From positions 62,001-126,000 of the forward strand of contig NZ_FNAV01000013.1 of the NCBI RefSeq assembly GCF_900102075.1: a stretch of 64,000 nucleotides of DNA. Direction: 5' to 3'. Of this stretch, positions 23,760 through 33,829 are shown one piece after another (within the stretch, counting starts at the first letter, position 1; each line of letters begins with the position of its first letter). The stretch comes from Salipiger thiooxidans (GTDB lineage Bacteria > Pseudomonadota > Alphaproteobacteria > Rhodobacterales > Rhodobacteraceae). The notes beneath the pieces are model-generated. The model made no database searches, had not been told where the DNA came from, and worked only from the letters and a program-made list of their open reading frames with translations. The position numbers and the translations under genes were made by a program.

Positions 23760-25871
23760 TCAGGCGGCGCGGCTGGCCTCGGGGGTGGAGTGGCGCGTGG
23801 CCGGCTTGCCGAGATCGAACTCACCGACCAGCCGCGCGAGGTGCTGGGCGCGTTCGGCGAGTTCGGTCGAGCTCACGCGGCTGGCATCGGCCACCTCGGT
23901 GTTCTGGGTGGTGAGGTCGCTCAGGCGGCGCATGGCACCGTTGATTTCCTGCAACTCACGGCTCTGGCCCTCGGCGGCGTCGCTGACGCCCGAGAGCACC
24001 TCGTCGACGCGGCGGATCTGGTCCAGGATCGCCTCGAGCGCATCGCCGGTCTCCCCCACAAGATCCACGCCGCCCTTCACCTCGCGCGCGCTCTCGTCAA
24101 TCAGCTTCTTGATCTCGAGCGCCGCGTCGGCCGAGCGGCTGGCGAGCCCCTGCACCTCCATCGCGACGACTGCGAAGCCCTTGCCCGACTCGCCGGCGCG
24201 CGCGGCCTCGACCCCGGCGTTGAGCGCCAGCAGGTTGGTCTGGAAGGAGATGTCCTCGATCACCGTGGTGATCTGGGCGATCCGCCCCGAGGATTCGGCG
24301 ATGCGGTCCATGGCGGCGACCGCGTTGCTCACCACGTCGCCGGAGCGGTCGGCGCGGCCCTTGGCCTCGTCCGCGAGGCCCTTGGCGTCCTTGAGCGAGC
24401 TGCTCGTCTCCTTCAAAGTTTCGGTCAGGCCCGCCACCGTCTCGGCAGTGCGGGCGATCATCTCGACCTGGGTGTTGGTCCGATCAGCGAGATCCGATGC
24501 CGAGGCGCGCATGTCGCCGGAGCGCTCCTGCAGCTCGGCCACCGTCTTGGCCAGCGTGAGCATCACGTCGCGCAGACGCGCGGTCGCGGTGTTGAAGTCG
24601 CTGCGAATTGAATCGTATTCTTCGGCAAGCGGGTCCTCGAAGCACAGCGTCAGGTCGGCGCTGGCCAGCGCCTTGAGCCCCTCGGTCATCAGGTCGACCA
24701 CCTGCTGGTGCCGGGCGTTGAGCCGCGCTTCGTCGCGTTCGCGCTTTTCGATGGCGGCGCGGGTCAGCTGCTTGAAGCGGTAGATCGAGTGGGCCATGCC
24801 GCCGATCTCGCCCCGGCTCTTGATGTAGGGCACCCAGGCCTCGAACCGGCCCTCGATGAACTCGTTCATCACCGCGGTCAGGTTGCGTAACCGCCGGGTG
24901 AGCACCTCGGCCTGCAGGACGGCGACGCCTGCAAACGTCAGCGCGACCGCCCCGGCGATCAACGCCTCGACCCAGAGGTTGCGCCGGGCGCTGGCGGCAT
25001 CGGCGGCAGTCTGAGCCTCGAGCTCGGCCATCAGGCCGGCCTCGGCCTCACGCAGGTCGTCGATCCAGGCGGTGGAGGCGGCGAACCATTGCGGCGCGGT
25101 CAGATCGCCGACCTCGCTGCCGTAGGACAGCGCGGCGATGGCGTCGCGCATCGGCTCGACCGCCTGCGCCGCCGGGCGGGCGCGCAGCGCCGTGACGAAC
25201 TCCGGGTCGCCCAGCACCCCGCCGACGCGGGCGAGGAAGGCGCGCTGGCGGGCGCCGAGCTCGGTGAATCGCCGGTGCACCGCCTCGGGAAACTCGGGCG
25301 CGCCGAGGCCGGTGGCACCCATCGCCCGCTCGAGACCGGCGCTTTCCTTGGCCAGCGACAGGAGCTCTGCCGCCTCCATGAGCTGCGCCGTCCGGTCGAC
25401 ACCGGCGCCAAGACGGATCCGGCTCGCCGCCGCGAGCAGGTGGTCGATAATGCCGGTGTAATATCCCGCAAGCTCGGGCACTGTCAGCGCGAAGGCGTCG
25501 ATGTCTCCGCGCTGCCCGGCAAGGCTGACAAGCCCGTCCTTGGCGGCGCCAATCTCGTCCGGGGCGATGTCGCGGATATCGGGCGTATTGGCGGCGAAGC
25601 TTTCGAGCACGCGGTCGGTGTCGCCGCGCTGCGTCGCCAGCGCATCGGCGAAATTGCCGCCCCGGGAGGCGGTGAAGCCTGCGGAGTAGCCGCGTTCCTT
25701 CTGCAGTTCATGGACGAGATCCGAGACCTGCTGCGACTGGGCCGCGACGCTCGACACAAGGGTTGCATGGCGCGAGTGCTGGGAGAGCACGTGCACCTCT
25801 CGTCCCGCGAAGAAAAGCACCAGCGCCAGCAGCGGGGCAATTGCGCAGAGCATCATCAGACGCAAACTCAT
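23760..25871 (-). CDS. Methyl-accepting chemotaxis protein with periplasmic NIT sensor domain
   Basis: A 703-residue chemoreceptor. TM1 is about 5-22, a NIT (nitrate/nitrite-sensing type) domain about 45-290 with LQKERGYSAGF and KESAGLERAMG, TM2 about 299-320, then HAMP about 321-375 and the signalling domain about 440-690. The hairpin tip [17 protein letters not shown] is intact, but the following helix reads VAMEVQGLASRSA where VASEVRxLAxRSA is usual. The start at 25871 was chosen because the sequence upstream is the antisense of adenine deaminase and AAGGGACAGG precedes the ATG. There is no CheR-tether pentapeptide at the C-terminus (ends EASRAA). Confidence 0.92.
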   Translation of the reverse strand: MSLRLMMLCAIAPLLALVLFFAGREVHVLSQHSRHATLVSSVAAQSQQVSDLVHELQKERGYSAGFTASRGGNFADALATQRGDTDRVLESFAANTPDIRDIAPDEIGAAKDGLVSLAGQRGDIDAFALTVPELAGYYTGIIDHLLAAASRIRLGAGVDRTAQLMEAAELLSLAKESAGLERAMGATGLGAPEFPEAVHRRFTELGARQRAFLARVGGVLGDPEFVTALRARPAAQAVEPMRDAIAALSYGSEVGDLTAPQWFAASTAWIDDLREAEAGLMAELEAQTAADAASARRNLWVEALIAGAVALTFAGVAVLQAEVLTRRLRNLTAVMNEFIEGRFEAWVPYIKSRGEIGGMAHSIYRFKQLTRAAIEKRERDEARLNARHQQVVDLMTEGLKALASADLTLCFEDPLAEEYDSIRSDFNTATARLRDVMLTLAKTVAELQERSGDMRASASDLADRTNTQVEMIARTAETVAGLTETLKETSSSLKDAKGLADEAKGRADRSGDVVSNAVAAMDRIAESSGRIAQITTVIEDISFQTNLLALNAGVEAARAGESGKGFAVVAMEVQGLASRSADAALEIKKLIDESAREVKGGVDLVGETGDALEAILDQIRRVDEVLSGVSDAAEGQSRELQEINGAMRRLSDLTTQNTEVADASRVSSTELAERAQHLARLVGEFDLGKPATRHSTPEASRAA

Positions 25872-26057
25872 CTCAGCCTGTCCCTTACAAGATCTCGCCT
25901 TTCGGCGCTTTTCGCCAAATCGGATGAACAGGTTCTGAATGGTAAAAATGTAAACAATCGAATGCGCCCCGGCTCGACCGGGTCCCGTCCCCTCGGGTGT
26001 GGTGCTCGGCCCTGTGGCGTGCAACTCTGGCTGCAACAATGACGGAGGCACGGGACG

Positions 26058-27755
26058 ATGGCAGAGCTCGAGACGCGGATCGCGCAGGGGCGTGGCGACG
26101 AGGTGGCGGACCTCGTGCTGAGGGGCGGCAAGCTGTTCGATCTGATGACCGGAGAGCTGCTGGACGGCGACGTGGCGATCTGCGGCGACACCATCGTCGG
26201 CATCCTCGACGACTACGAGGCGCGCGAGATCATCGACGTCAGCGGGCTGATCCTCGTCCCCGGCTTCATCGACACCCACCTGCACATCGAGAGCTCGCTG
26301 GTCACGCCCTTCGAGTTCGACCGCTGCGTGACCCCGCGCGGCGTCACCACGGCCATCTGCGACCCGCACGAGATCGCCAACGTCATCGGCGCCGAAGGCA
26401 TCCGCTACTTTCAGGAGGCCAGCCGACTCACGCTGATGGACATCCGCGTGCAGCTCAGCTCCTGCGTGCCCTCGACCCACATGGAGACCGCCGGCGCCGA
26501 GCTGCTGGCCGAGGATCTGGCGGAGCTAATGGGGCATCCGTCGGGCATCGGGCTGGCGGAGTTCATGAACTATCCCGGCGTGATCTTCCGCGATCCCGAA
26601 GCGATGAAGAAGCTGCTGCTTTTCGACGGCGGCCATGTCGACGGCCACTGCCCGCTGCTCTCGGGCAAGGACCTGAATGCCTACGTGGCCGCCGGCATCC
26701 GCACCGAGCACGAGGCGACCAGTGCCGAGGAGGCGCTGGAGAAGCTTCGCAAGGGCATGCGGGTACTGATCCGCGAGGGCTCGGTCTCCAAGGACATGCT
26801 GGCGCTGCGGTCGCTGCTGACCGAGCGCACGGCGCCCTACATGTGCCTCTGTACCGACGACCGGAACCCGCTCGACATCGCCGAGCACGGCCACCTCGAC
26901 TACATGATCCGCACCATGATCGCGCTCGGAACCCCGCCGCTGGCCGCCTACCGCGCCGCGTCGCTCTCGGCCGCCGAAGCCTTCGGGCTCAGGGACCGGG
27001 GCATGATCGCGCCGGGCAAGCGCGCCGACATCGTGGCAGTGGACTCACTCGAGGGCTGCCATGCGCAGCTGGTGCTGGCGGGCGGCGCAAAGGCCGGGGA
27101 CGCGGCCTTTGCCGCACGCGGCACGGTGGCGCCGGTTGGCCGCGCGTCGGTGAAGGCGCCCAGGCTCGCACCGCAGCAGTTCCGCGCCACCGGCAACCGC
27201 GAGGAGACCGACGTGATCGGCATCCGCGAGGGCCAGATCCTCACCGATCACCTGCGCGAGACCATCGCCATCGAAGACGGCGACAAGCGGCCCGACACCG
27301 CGCGCGACCTCGTGCGCATCGCCGTGGCCGAGCGCCACGGCAAGAACGGAAACGTCGCCACCGGCTTCGTGAAGGGGTTCGGGCTGCAGGCCGGGGCCAT
27401 CGCCTCGACCGTCTGCCACGACCACCACAACATCGCCTGCGTGGGCGTCGATTACGACGACATGGCGCTGGCAGCGAACCGGCTCTCCGAGATCGAGGGC
27501 GGCTTCGTCGTGGCGAAGGGGGGCGAGATTCTCGCCGAGCTGGCACTGCCGGTGGCGGGGCTCATGAGCCTCGCGCCCTTCGAGGAGGTACGCGACCGCC
27601 TGGTCGAGCTGCGCGCCGCGGCGCGGTCGCTGGGGGTGACGCTGGAAGAGCCGTTCCTGCAGCTCGCCTTCCTCGCCCTGCCGGTGATCCCTTCGCTCAA
27701 GATCACCGACCGCGGCATGGTCGACGTGCTGAAGTTCGAGATCATCCCGGGCTGA
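26058..27755 (+). CDS. ade: Adenine deaminase
   Basis: A 565-residue amidohydrolase that converts adenine to hypoxanthine and ammonia in purine salvage. The metal-binding HxH is in [65 protein letters not shown] and [12 protein letters not shown] are characteristic of bacterial Ade with its Fe/Mn centre. Length is close to that of the E. coli enzyme. GGAGG precedes the ATG. It is divergent from the NIT chemoreceptor and overlaps the 3' end of the convergent cupin gene by 14 bp. Confidence 0.95.
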   Translation: MAELETRIAQGRGDEVADLVLRGGKLFDLMTGELLDGDVAICGDTIVGILDDYEAREIIDVSGLILVPGFIDTHLHIESSLVTPFEFDRCVTPRGVTTAICDPHEIANVIGAEGIRYFQEASRLTLMDIRVQLSSCVPSTHMETAGAELLAEDLAELMGHPSGIGLAEFMNYPGVIFRDPEAMKKLLLFDGGHVDGHCPLLSGKDLNAYVAAGIRTEHEATSAEEALEKLRKGMRVLIREGSVSKDMLALRSLLTERTAPYMCLCTDDRNPLDIAEHGHLDYMIRTMIALGTPPLAAYRAASLSAAEAFGLRDRGMIAPGKRADIVAVDSLEGCHAQLVLAGGAKAGDAAFAARGTVAPVGRASVKAPRLAPQQFRATGNREETDVIGIREGQILTDHLRETIAIEDGDKRPDTARDLVRIAVAERHGKNGNVATGFVKGFGLQAGAIASTVCHDHHNIACVGVDYDDMALAANRLSEIEGGFVVAKGGEILAELALPVAGLMSLAPFEEVRDRLVELRAAARSLGVTLEEPFLQLAFLALPVIPSLKITDRGMVDVLKFEIIPG

Positions 27756-28272
27756 GTGCCCTGCCCCAGATCCGCACCAGCGGGCCGTCGGCACCGTGGA
27801 TCGGGTCGGTCTGCGGCAGCGGCACCTGTGCGATCACCGGCGCGTCGGCGCTGGCCTGCGCGTTGGCCTGCCGGGTGATGAAAAGCTCCTGCCCCGGGGG
27901 ATAGGCCCCGCAGATCCGGAAATCGCGGCTCTGAGACAGGCGGCAATGCCCGGTGCCCGCAGGCAGCACGAGGTAGTCGCCCGCCGTCACCGCAAGCTCC
28001 GCGCCCTCGGGCCCGCCGAGTTGCAGCCGCGCCTCGCCCGCGGCCACCGCCAGCGCCTCGTGCGCGTCGGGGTGGTAGTGGTGATAGTCGAAGACGGTCC
28101 ACGCCCACGCGCCGCCCCAGCCATTGGCGGCCATCCGCGCGATGATCTCGTCCGAGGGCGCGGGCGCGAACGCGCCGCGCAGGATCACCACCGGCAAAAG
28201 CGGGTTGTTCGGCACCGTCGCCGAGGCCGCAAAATAGCGCGTCCCCACGCGACGCTCGGTCACCTCGGTCAT
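27742..28272 (-). CDS. Cupin-domain protein (YjlB-like)
   Basis: A 176-residue small cytosolic protein with a single cupin barrel. The metal-binding motif is [21 protein letters not shown], with the second motif [16 protein letters not shown]. The sequence [15 protein letters not shown] at the N-terminus fits the YjlB family, which has no assigned reaction. The start at 28272 follows GAAGGACG; a longer frame upstream would run into the next gene. Its stop lies inside the 3' end of ade on the other strand. It follows a hypothetical secreted protein by 17 bp. Confidence 0.82.
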   Translation of the reverse strand: MTEVTERRVGTRYFAASATVPNNPLLPVVILRGAFAPAPSDEIIARMAANGWGGAWAWTVFDYHHYHPDAHEALAVAAGEARLQLGGPEGAELAVTAGDYLVLPAGTGHCRLSQSRDFRICGAYPPGQELFITRQANAQASADAPVIAQVPLPQTDPIHGADGPLVRIWGRALSPG

Positions 28273-28289
28273 GGTCGCGCGTCCTTCGA

Positions 28290-28700
28290 TCATTCGCATC
28301 GGGAATAGACCAGTTCGAGCGGTCCCGCGTCCGGATCGGTCTCTCTGCGGGTGAGCGTGCCCTTGTCCTCGTCGAGCTCGAGCACAATGTGGCGCTCCCA
28401 CGTCACGCCCTCTCCGCTGAAGGCGAAACTGGCGTCGAGCCGGGTCGGGCTCGCCTCCTCTATCTCCTCGAGAAGACCGCGGGATTCATAGAAGGTAAGC
28501 GCCGCGACCGAGACCTTCATGAGGCCCTTGGCATCGTCGCGCGTTGGGTCGCAATCGTTCGGCACGAGCCCCCAGCGCCCGTACATCGCGACGGGAATCG
28601 CGGTGACGACGGGGTCCTTGGCGCCTGTGTCCTCGGGCTGGCAGAACGTTACCTGAGCCACCGCGAGCAGCGCGGCAGGAAGCACGATATCTCTGATCAT
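28290..28700 (-). CDS. Hypothetical exported protein, 136 residues
   Basis: I do not recognise a family. Residues 1-20 are hydrophobic (IVLPAALLAVAQVTFC), consistent with a signal peptide but without a convincing lipobox. The mature part contains YGRWGLVPNDCDPTRDDAKG and ends LELVYSRCE, with cysteines that could form a disulfide; the pattern recalls small periplasmic proteins that bind ligands. It lies between a lytic transglycosylase gene (39 bp upstream) and the cupin gene (17 bp downstream) on the same strand, so it is likely cotranscribed with both. The ribosome-binding site is weak. Confidence 0.7.
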   Translation of the reverse strand: MIRDIVLPAALLAVAQVTFCQPEDTGAKDPVVTAIPVAMYGRWGLVPNDCDPTRDDAKGLMKVSVAALTFYESRGLLEEIEEASPTRLDASFAFSGEGVTWERHIVLELDEDKGTLTRRETDPDAGPLELVYSRCE

Positions 28701-28739
28701 GCCGGAACAACCGGCAAACGCCCCGCGGGTTCCCTGCGC

Positions 28740-29915
28740 TCAGAGCCGGTTCAGGAGATCCTGCGTTGGCCAGCCGTCCGCCGGCAACCCGAGCTGCGCC
28801 TGCATGTCGCGCACCGCGGCGCGGGTTCCGGCGCCGAGGATTCCGTCGATGGCACCGACGTCGTAACCGCGCCCGGCCAGCGCCGTCTGCAGCCGCTTCA
28901 TCTGGTCGCCCGAGAGCCCAGGATTCGGGTTTCCCGCGTCGTAGACCGGCGCACCTTCGAGCCGGGTGGCGAAATAGGCCGCCGTGGTCACGTAGACGAA
29001 GCTCTGGTTCCACTCGAAATAGACCCGGAAGTTCGGGTAGGCCATGAAGGCCGGCCCGCCGCGCCCCTGCGGCAGCAGGATCGAGGCCTCGAGCCGCCCG
29101 TCGTCCAGCGCGCCCTCGCGGGCGGCGACGCCGAGGCGCTCCCACTCAGCCACGGTCATGGTGGTCTCGAGCCCGGTGAGCGACCAGTCGAGATTCGCGG
29201 GCAGCACCACCTCCTGCAGCCACGGCTCGCCGTAGCGCCAGCCGAGCGAGGCCAGCATCTTGGCGCCCGAAACCAGCGCGTCGGGGGCCGACGTCTTGAG
29301 CAGCACGTGCCCGTCGCCGTCGCCGTCCATGCCGTTCTCGAGGATGTCCTTGGGCAGCATCTGAACCTGGCCGATCTCGCCCGCCCAGGCGCCGGTGGTC
29401 CTGGACGGATCGAAATCGCCGCGCTCGTAGAGCTCGAGCGCCGCGAAGATCTGCGGGCGGAAGATCTCGGGGCGGCGGCAGTCATGGGCCAGCGTCACCA
29501 GCGCGTTCAGCGTGTTGAAATCGCCCTGGAAGGTGCCGTAGTCGGTCTCGAAGGCCCAGAACGCCAGCAGCACACCGCGCGCGATGCCATAGTCGCTTTC
29601 GATGCGAGTGAAGACCTCGTCCCAGCGCTCGGCCAGCCCGCGGCCCCGGTCGAGACGGTCCTGGCTGATCAGCTTGCGCGAGAAGTCGATGAACGGGGTC
29701 TGGAAGATCCCCTGCCCACGGTCACGCTCCATCACGCGCTGGTCCAGCCGCACCCCGGAGAGGAAGGCATCGACCGTCGCCGCGTCGTGGCCCATCGCCA
29801 CGGCCTCGTCCTTCAGCCCCGAGACGAAGGCCGAAAAATTGCCCCCGCAGGTCGCCTCCTGCGCGGCGGCGACACCGGGGAGAAGGAGAGCTATGATGAG
29901 GGGAAGGCTGCGCAT
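28740..29915 (-). CDS. Lytic murein transglycosylase, MltB/SLT_2 family, with peptidoglycan-binding domain
   Basis: A 391-residue periplasmic enzyme that cleaves the MurNAc-GlcNAc bond to form 1,6-anhydro ends. The signal peptide is about 1-19 (cleavage after VAAAQ). The SLT_2 domain, about 25-320, has the catalytic glutamate in FWAFETDYGTFQGD and the conserved AWAGEIGQVQMLPKDILENG and GDGDGHV. A PG_binding_1 domain follows at about 330-390 (QMKRLQTALAGRGYDVG, DGILGAGTRAAV). No lipobox is present, so unlike E. coli MltB it is soluble. It faces a divergent stand-alone receiver gene. Confidence 0.93.
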   Translation of the reverse strand: MRSLPLIIALLLPGVAAAQEATCGGNFSAFVSGLKDEAVAMGHDAATVDAFLSGVRLDQRVMERDRGQGIFQTPFIDFSRKLISQDRLDRGRGLAERWDEVFTRIESDYGIARGVLLAFWAFETDYGTFQGDFNTLNALVTLAHDCRRPEIFRPQIFAALELYERGDFDPSRTTGAWAGEIGQVQMLPKDILENGMDGDGDGHVLLKTSAPDALVSGAKMLASLGWRYGEPWLQEVVLPANLDWSLTGLETTMTVAEWERLGVAAREGALDDGRLEASILLPQGRGGPAFMAYPNFRVYFEWNQSFVYVTTAAYFATRLEGAPVYDAGNPNPGLSGDQMKRLQTALAGRGYDVGAIDGILGAGTRAAVRDMQAQLGLPADGWPTQDLLNRL

Positions 29916-30099
29916 CGGGACCTCGTCGCCAGTTTTGCGGCACAGTACCAGCCCGTTTCAACAGCGCAAGAAGCGGGATCCCGCCTGTGTTTGCTTTTTG
30001 TTCACTTTATTTACGAGTTCGTTAAACATTTGTTTAGAAGTCGAACGGAAAACGGTAGCAGTATCCACGGGCATTTTCGCGGCCTCATTGGAGGCAATC

Positions 30100-30468
30100 A
30101 TGAACGTCTTGATCGTCGAAAGCAGCAAGGATTTGGCCGCTGTCTGGCGCCGGCACCTCGAGCGGATGGGTGCCGTCGTCTACACCGCAGATACGCAGGA
30201 TACCGCCACCGACCTGCTGCACGAGATCCCGTTCAGCGTCATCGTGCTCGACCTCGTGCTTGAAGAGGGCAGCGCGCTCGCGGTCGCGGATTTCGCCAGC
30301 TACCGTCAGCCCGAGACGCAGGTGATCTTCGTCACCAACACCTCGTTCTTCTCGGACGGGTCGATCTTCCAGCACTGCGCCAACGCCTGCGCCTACCTGC
30401 CGAGTGCCACCTCGCCCTCGGATCTCGCCACCATGGTCGAGCACTACGCGCAGGCGGCCGAGGGCTGA
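30100..30468 (+). CDS. Stand-alone response-regulator receiver protein
   Basis: A 122-residue single receiver domain without output domain. VLIVESSKD at the N-terminus gives one acidic pocket residue instead of the usual DD pair, and the phosphoacceptor is in IVLDLVLEEG. The switch threonine or serine is at VTNTSF; the late lysine position is not obvious. It may pass phosphate in a relay or act through protein contacts. TTGGAGGCAATC precedes the ATG. The 170-bp upstream region is AT-rich and carries a near-CtrA motif. It is convergent with the glutathionyl-hydroquinone reductase gene, 8 bp apart. Confidence 0.82.
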   Translation: MNVLIVESSKDLAAVWRRHLERMGAVVYTADTQDTATDLLHEIPFSVIVLDLVLEEGSALAVADFASYRQPETQVIFVTNTSFFSDGSIFQHCANACAYLPSATSPSDLATMVEHYAQAAEG

Positions 30469-30476
30469 GGCGCCGC

Positions 30477-31463
30477 TCAGGCGGCGGCCAGCCGGTCGCG
30501 CCCGTGCGTCGCCCGGAGGTCCAGATCGGGGCCTATGGGCACGATCCGGTTCGGGTTGATCATGTCGTGGCTGTAGTAATAGTGGCGCCGGATGTGATCA
30601 AAGTTCACGGTCTCGGCGACCCCCGGCCATTGGTAGAGCTCGCGGGTGTATTCCCAGATGTTGGTGTAGTCGACGATGCGCCGCTTGTTGCACTTGAAGT
30701 GGCATTCGTAGACGTGGTCGAAGCGGATCAGCGTGGTGAAGAGCCGCCAGTCGGCCTCGGTGATGCGCTCGCCCATCAGGTAGCGGCGGCGCGAGAGGCG
30801 CTCCTCGATCCAGTCCAGCGTGTCGAAGAGCGGCCCGACGGCGGCGTCATAGGCCTCTTGCGAGGTCGCGAAGCCGGCCTTGTAGACGCCGTTGTTCACG
30901 GTGTCGTAGATCCACTCGTTGATCGGCTCGATGGCCTCGCGCAGCGACTCCGGCCAGTAGTCGTCGGTGTTGCCGATGATGCCGTCGAAGGCCGAGTTGA
31001 ACATGCGGATGATCTCGGCGCTCTCGTTCGAGACGATGGTCTCGCGCTTTTTGTCCCAGAGGACCGGCACGGTGACCCGGCCGGACATCTTCGGATCGAC
31101 CTGTAGGTAGACGTCGCGCAGGAAGGGCAGGCCCATGAGCGTGTCGCCGGTGGCGCCCTCGAAGTCGTCCTTGAAGGACCAGCCGTCGGACAGCATCTCG
31201 GGGTGTACCACGCTGACGCTGATGACCTTCTCGAGCTGCTTCAGCTTGCGGAAGATCAGCGTCCGGTGGGCCCAGGGACAGGCAAGGCTGACATAGAGGT
31301 GGTAGCGGCCGGACTCGGCCTCGAAACCGCCCTCGCCGCTCGGCCCGGCGCTTCCGTCCGGCGTGATCCAGTTGCGGAACTCGGTGTTCCAGCGCTCGAA
31401 GGAGCCGTCACCCTTGTTGTAGTCCCAGCGATCTTTCCATTCGCCGTCCTTGAGGAAACCCAT
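30477..31463 (-). CDS. Glutathionyl-hydroquinone reductase (Xi-class GST)
   Basis: A 328-residue cytosolic glutathione transferase of the Xi class (YqjG/PcpF-like), which reduces glutathionyl-hydroquinones back to hydroquinones. The active-site cysteine is in SLACPWAHRTLIFRKLK, and VPVLWDKKRETIVSNESAEI is the glutathione-binding segment. The C-terminal helical domain has RRYLMGERITEADWRLFTTL. The start at 31463 follows GGAGAGAACG; an earlier in-frame ATG adds non-conserved residues. Confidence 0.92.
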   Translation of the reverse strand: MGFLKDGEWKDRWDYNKGDGSFERWNTEFRNWITPDGSAGPSGEGGFEAESGRYHLYVSLACPWAHRTLIFRKLKQLEKVISVSVVHPEMLSDGWSFKDDFEGATGDTLMGLPFLRDVYLQVDPKMSGRVTVPVLWDKKRETIVSNESAEIIRMFNSAFDGIIGNTDDYWPESLREAIEPINEWIYDTVNNGVYKAGFATSQEAYDAAVGPLFDTLDWIEERLSRRRYLMGERITEADWRLFTTLIRFDHVYECHFKCNKRRIVDYTNIWEYTRELYQWPGVAETVNFDHIRRHYYYSHDMINPNRIVPIGPDLDLRATHGRDRLAAA

Positions 31464-31594
31464 CGTTCTCTCCTGTGCTTTGCAGGAGAAAATAGGTGTG
31501 GAGGCGCATCGGGCAATTCCGCCCCCATGCGCAGGGTCTTCGCGGAGACGCACAGCCCCCCTGCGCCGCGCACGGGGGTTGAGCGCGAGGCGCC

Positions 31595-31831
31595 TCAGCG
31601 GCGCATGTAGATCTGCCAGAGCCAGATCAGCAGGATCGCCCCCAGCACCGCGCCCACGAGCCCCGCCAGTGCGCCGGTCACCGCGATGAGGAAGCGCAGC
31701 ACCAGCCCGCCGATGACGGCACCCGCGATGCCAAGTCCCACGGTCTCGACCACGCCGAGGTTCACCCGCATGACGCGGGTCGCGAGGAAGCCGGCGGCGG
31801 CTCCGACGATGATCAGCCAGACGACGGGCAT
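31595..31831 (-). CDS. GlsB/YeaQ/YmgE-family small membrane protein
   Basis: A 78-residue protein with two to three hydrophobic helices, starting VVWLIIVGAAAGFLATRVM and with GLGIAGAVIGGLVL, the glycine-zipper pattern of transglycosylase-associated/GlsB proteins linked to stress responses. It would sit in the inner membrane. It is encoded 47 bp after the fmt start side, on the same strand as fmt, and 131 bp upstream of the glutathionyl-hydroquinone reductase gene. Confidence 0.85.
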   Translation of the reverse strand: MPVVWLIIVGAAAGFLATRVMRVNLGVVETVGLGIAGAVIGGLVLRFLIAVTGALAGLVGAVLGAILLIWLWQIYMRR

Positions 31832-31878
31832 GGTCTATCTCCTCTGCCGCTGGGTCGGCACGCCGGGGCCCGGGCGCA

Positions 31879-32805
31879 TCAGTCCGCGCCCGGAATCGCG
31901 CCCAGCACCGTGCCGCGCGGAATGGCCATGCCGCGCAGGAAGGTCTCGGCCTCCTGCGCGCCCTTGCCCGCGCGCTGCGCCCGGGTCACCTGCACCGCGC
32001 CCTCGCCGCAGGCGATGGTGAAGCCGTCGTCGAGCGCCGTCCCCGGCGCCCCCTGCCCCGCCACGACCCGCGCGCCAAGAAGCTTGATGCGCTCGCCTCC
32101 CAGCGTGGTCCAGGCGCCGGGGAACGGCGCCAGCCCGCGGATCTGCCGCGAGATCTCGGTGGCCGGACGCGACCAGTCCACCGCGGCCTCGGCCTTGTCG
32201 ATCTTCTGGGCGTAGGTGACGCCGTCTTCGGGCTGCACCTCCGGCGCGAGCCCGTCGAGCCGGTCGAGCGCCTCGGTGATCAGCCGCGCGCCCATGGCGC
32301 TGAGCCGGTCGTGCAGCTCGCCCGTGGTTTCTTCGGCGCCGATCTTGGTCGCCTCACGCAGCAGCACCGGGCCGGTGTCGAGCCCCGCCTCCATCTGCAT
32401 GATGCAGACGCCGGTCTCGGCATCGCCCGACAGGATCGCCCGGTGGATCGGCGCGGCCCCGCGCCAGCGCGGCAGCAGCGAGGCGTGGATGTTGAGGCAG
32501 CCGTGCTTCGGCGCATCCAGCACTGGCTGCGGCAGGATCAGCCCGTAGGCCACGACCACCGCCACGTCGGCACCGAGCGCGGCAAAGCGCTCCTGCTCCT
32601 CGGCCGAGCGCAGCCGTTCCGGGTGGCGCACCTCGAGCCCCAGCGCCTCGGCGCGGGCGTGCACCGGCGTCGGGCGGTCCTTCTTGCCACGTCCCGCGGG
32701 GCGCGGCGGCTGGCAGTAGACCGCGGCGATCTCGTGCCCGGCCGCGACCAGGGCCTCGAGCACCGGCACCGAGAAATCCGGCGTTCCCATGAAGATCACG
32801 CGCAT
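31879..32805 (-). CDS. fmt: Methionyl-tRNA formyltransferase
   Basis: A 308-residue enzyme that formylates initiator Met-tRNA with 10-formyltetrahydrofolate. The N-terminal catalytic domain has [36 protein letters not shown], the catalytic [14 protein letters not shown] loop, and [11 protein letters not shown]. The C-terminal OB-like domain has [15 protein letters not shown] and PFPGAWT. No peptide deformylase gene adjoins it here, although def-fmt is a common pair. It is located directly downstream of the nucleoside ABC permease with 58 bp between them. Confidence 0.97.
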   Translation of the reverse strand: MRVIFMGTPDFSVPVLEALVAAGHEIAAVYCQPPRPAGRGKKDRPTPVHARAEALGLEVRHPERLRSAEEQERFAALGADVAVVVAYGLILPQPVLDAPKHGCLNIHASLLPRWRGAAPIHRAILSGDAETGVCIMQMEAGLDTGPVLLREATKIGAEETTGELHDRLSAMGARLITEALDRLDGLAPEVQPEDGVTYAQKIDKAEAAVDWSRPATEISRQIRGLAPFPGAWTTLGGERIKLLGARVVAGQGAPGTALDDGFTIACGEGAVQVTRAQRAGKGAQEAETFLRGMAIPRGTVLGAIPGAD

Positions 32806-32863
32806 GGCCTGCTCCTTTCGCTGTCCGCCCCCGGGATAGTGCCTCGGGGACGGATAGGGAAGC

Positions 32864-33829
32864 TCAGCGTTCCTTCTGGTAGGGCTCGCCGCTGGCGCGC
32901 GGCGGGATGGCCTTGCCGACGAAGCCCGCGAGGATGATCACCGTGAGGATGTAGGGCAGCGCGTCCATGACCTGCACCGGAATGGTGATGCCGCCAAGGT
33001 CGATGTTCTGGAAGCGCAGCGCCACCGCCTGCAGCAGGCCGAAGAGCAGGCAGGCGAAGAGCGCGTACCATGGCCGCCACTTGGCGAAGATCAGCGCCGC
33101 GAGCGCGATGTAGCCCCGGCCCGCTGTCATTTCGCGCACGAAGCCCGCCTGCAGGCCGGTGGCGAGATAGGCGCCCGCAAGGCCGCAGAGCACGCCGCAG
33201 ATGACGATGGCCGCGTAGCGCAGCCCGACCACCGAGACGCCGGCGGTGTCGACCGCCTCGGGCGCCTCGCCCACCGCGCGCAGGCGCAGGCCGAAGCGGG
33301 TGCGATAGAGCACGAACCAGCTCAGCGGCACCATCAGGAAGGCCACGTAGACGAGGATCGAGTGCCCCGAGATCAGCTCGGCGTAGATCGGCCCGATCAC
33401 CGGCACGCCGGAGAGCGCCTGCGCGAACGGCAGGGTGATCGGCTCGAAACGGCCACTGCCCATCAGCGAGGGCGTTCGCCCGCCCTGCCCGAACCAGTCC
33501 TGCGCGATCAGCACCGTGAGCCCCGAGGCGAGGAAGTTGATCGCGACGCCCGAGATCAACTGGTTGCCGCGGAAGGTGATCGAGGCAAGCCCGTGGATGC
33601 CGCTCATCAGCGTCGACGCCACGACCCCCGCGAGCAGGCCAAGCCAGACCGAGCCGGTGACCGCGGCGATGGCGGCCGAGGCGAAGGCGGCGGCCAGCAT
33701 CTTGCCCTCGAGCCCGATGTCGACGATGCCCGAGCGTTCCGAGAACAGGCCCGCGAGGCAGGCCAGCAGCAGCGGCGTGGCGAGGCGCACGGTGGAATCG
33801 AGCACCTGCAGGAGGGTTGCGAAATCCAT
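32864..33829 (-). CDS. Nucleoside-type ABC transporter permease 2 (BMP system)
   Basis: A 321-residue inner-membrane permease with about eight to ten helices, of the branched-chain/BMP superfamily. Characteristic are [19 protein letters not shown] near the N-terminus, [20 protein letters not shown], and the cytoplasmic coupling loop [23 protein letters not shown]. Homologues (YufQ/NupQ-like) import guanosine or other nucleosides. Its start codon overlaps the stop of permease 1 by one base (TGATG), giving translational coupling. It is the last transporter gene, after BMP, ATPase and permease 1. Confidence 0.92.
   Translation of the reverse strand: MDFATLLQVLDSTVRLATPLLLACLAGLFSERSGIVDIGLEGKMLAAAFASAAIAAVTGSVWLGLLAGVVASTLMSGIHGLASITFRGNQLISGVAINFLASGLTVLIAQDWFGQGGRTPSLMGSGRFEPITLPFAQALSGVPVIGPIYAELISGHSILVYVAFLMVPLSWFVLYRTRFGLRLRAVGEAPEAVDTAGVSVVGLRYAAIVICGVLCGLAGAYLATGLQAGFVREMTAGRGYIALAALIFAKWRPWYALFACLLFGLLQAVALRFQNIDLGGITIPVQVMDALPYILTVIILAGFVGKAIPPRASGEPYQKER

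Noticed and set aside
25872-26480. N-terminal extension of the NIT chemoreceptor
   Set aside because: The frame stays open but is the antisense of ade and lacks conservation; MSLRL at 25871 with a ribosome-binding site and a TM segment is the natural start.
29986-30030. Second LexA box upstream of the receiver gene
   Set aside because: GTTC occurs twice but with 13 bases between the copies, so it does not fit GTTC-N7-GTTC.
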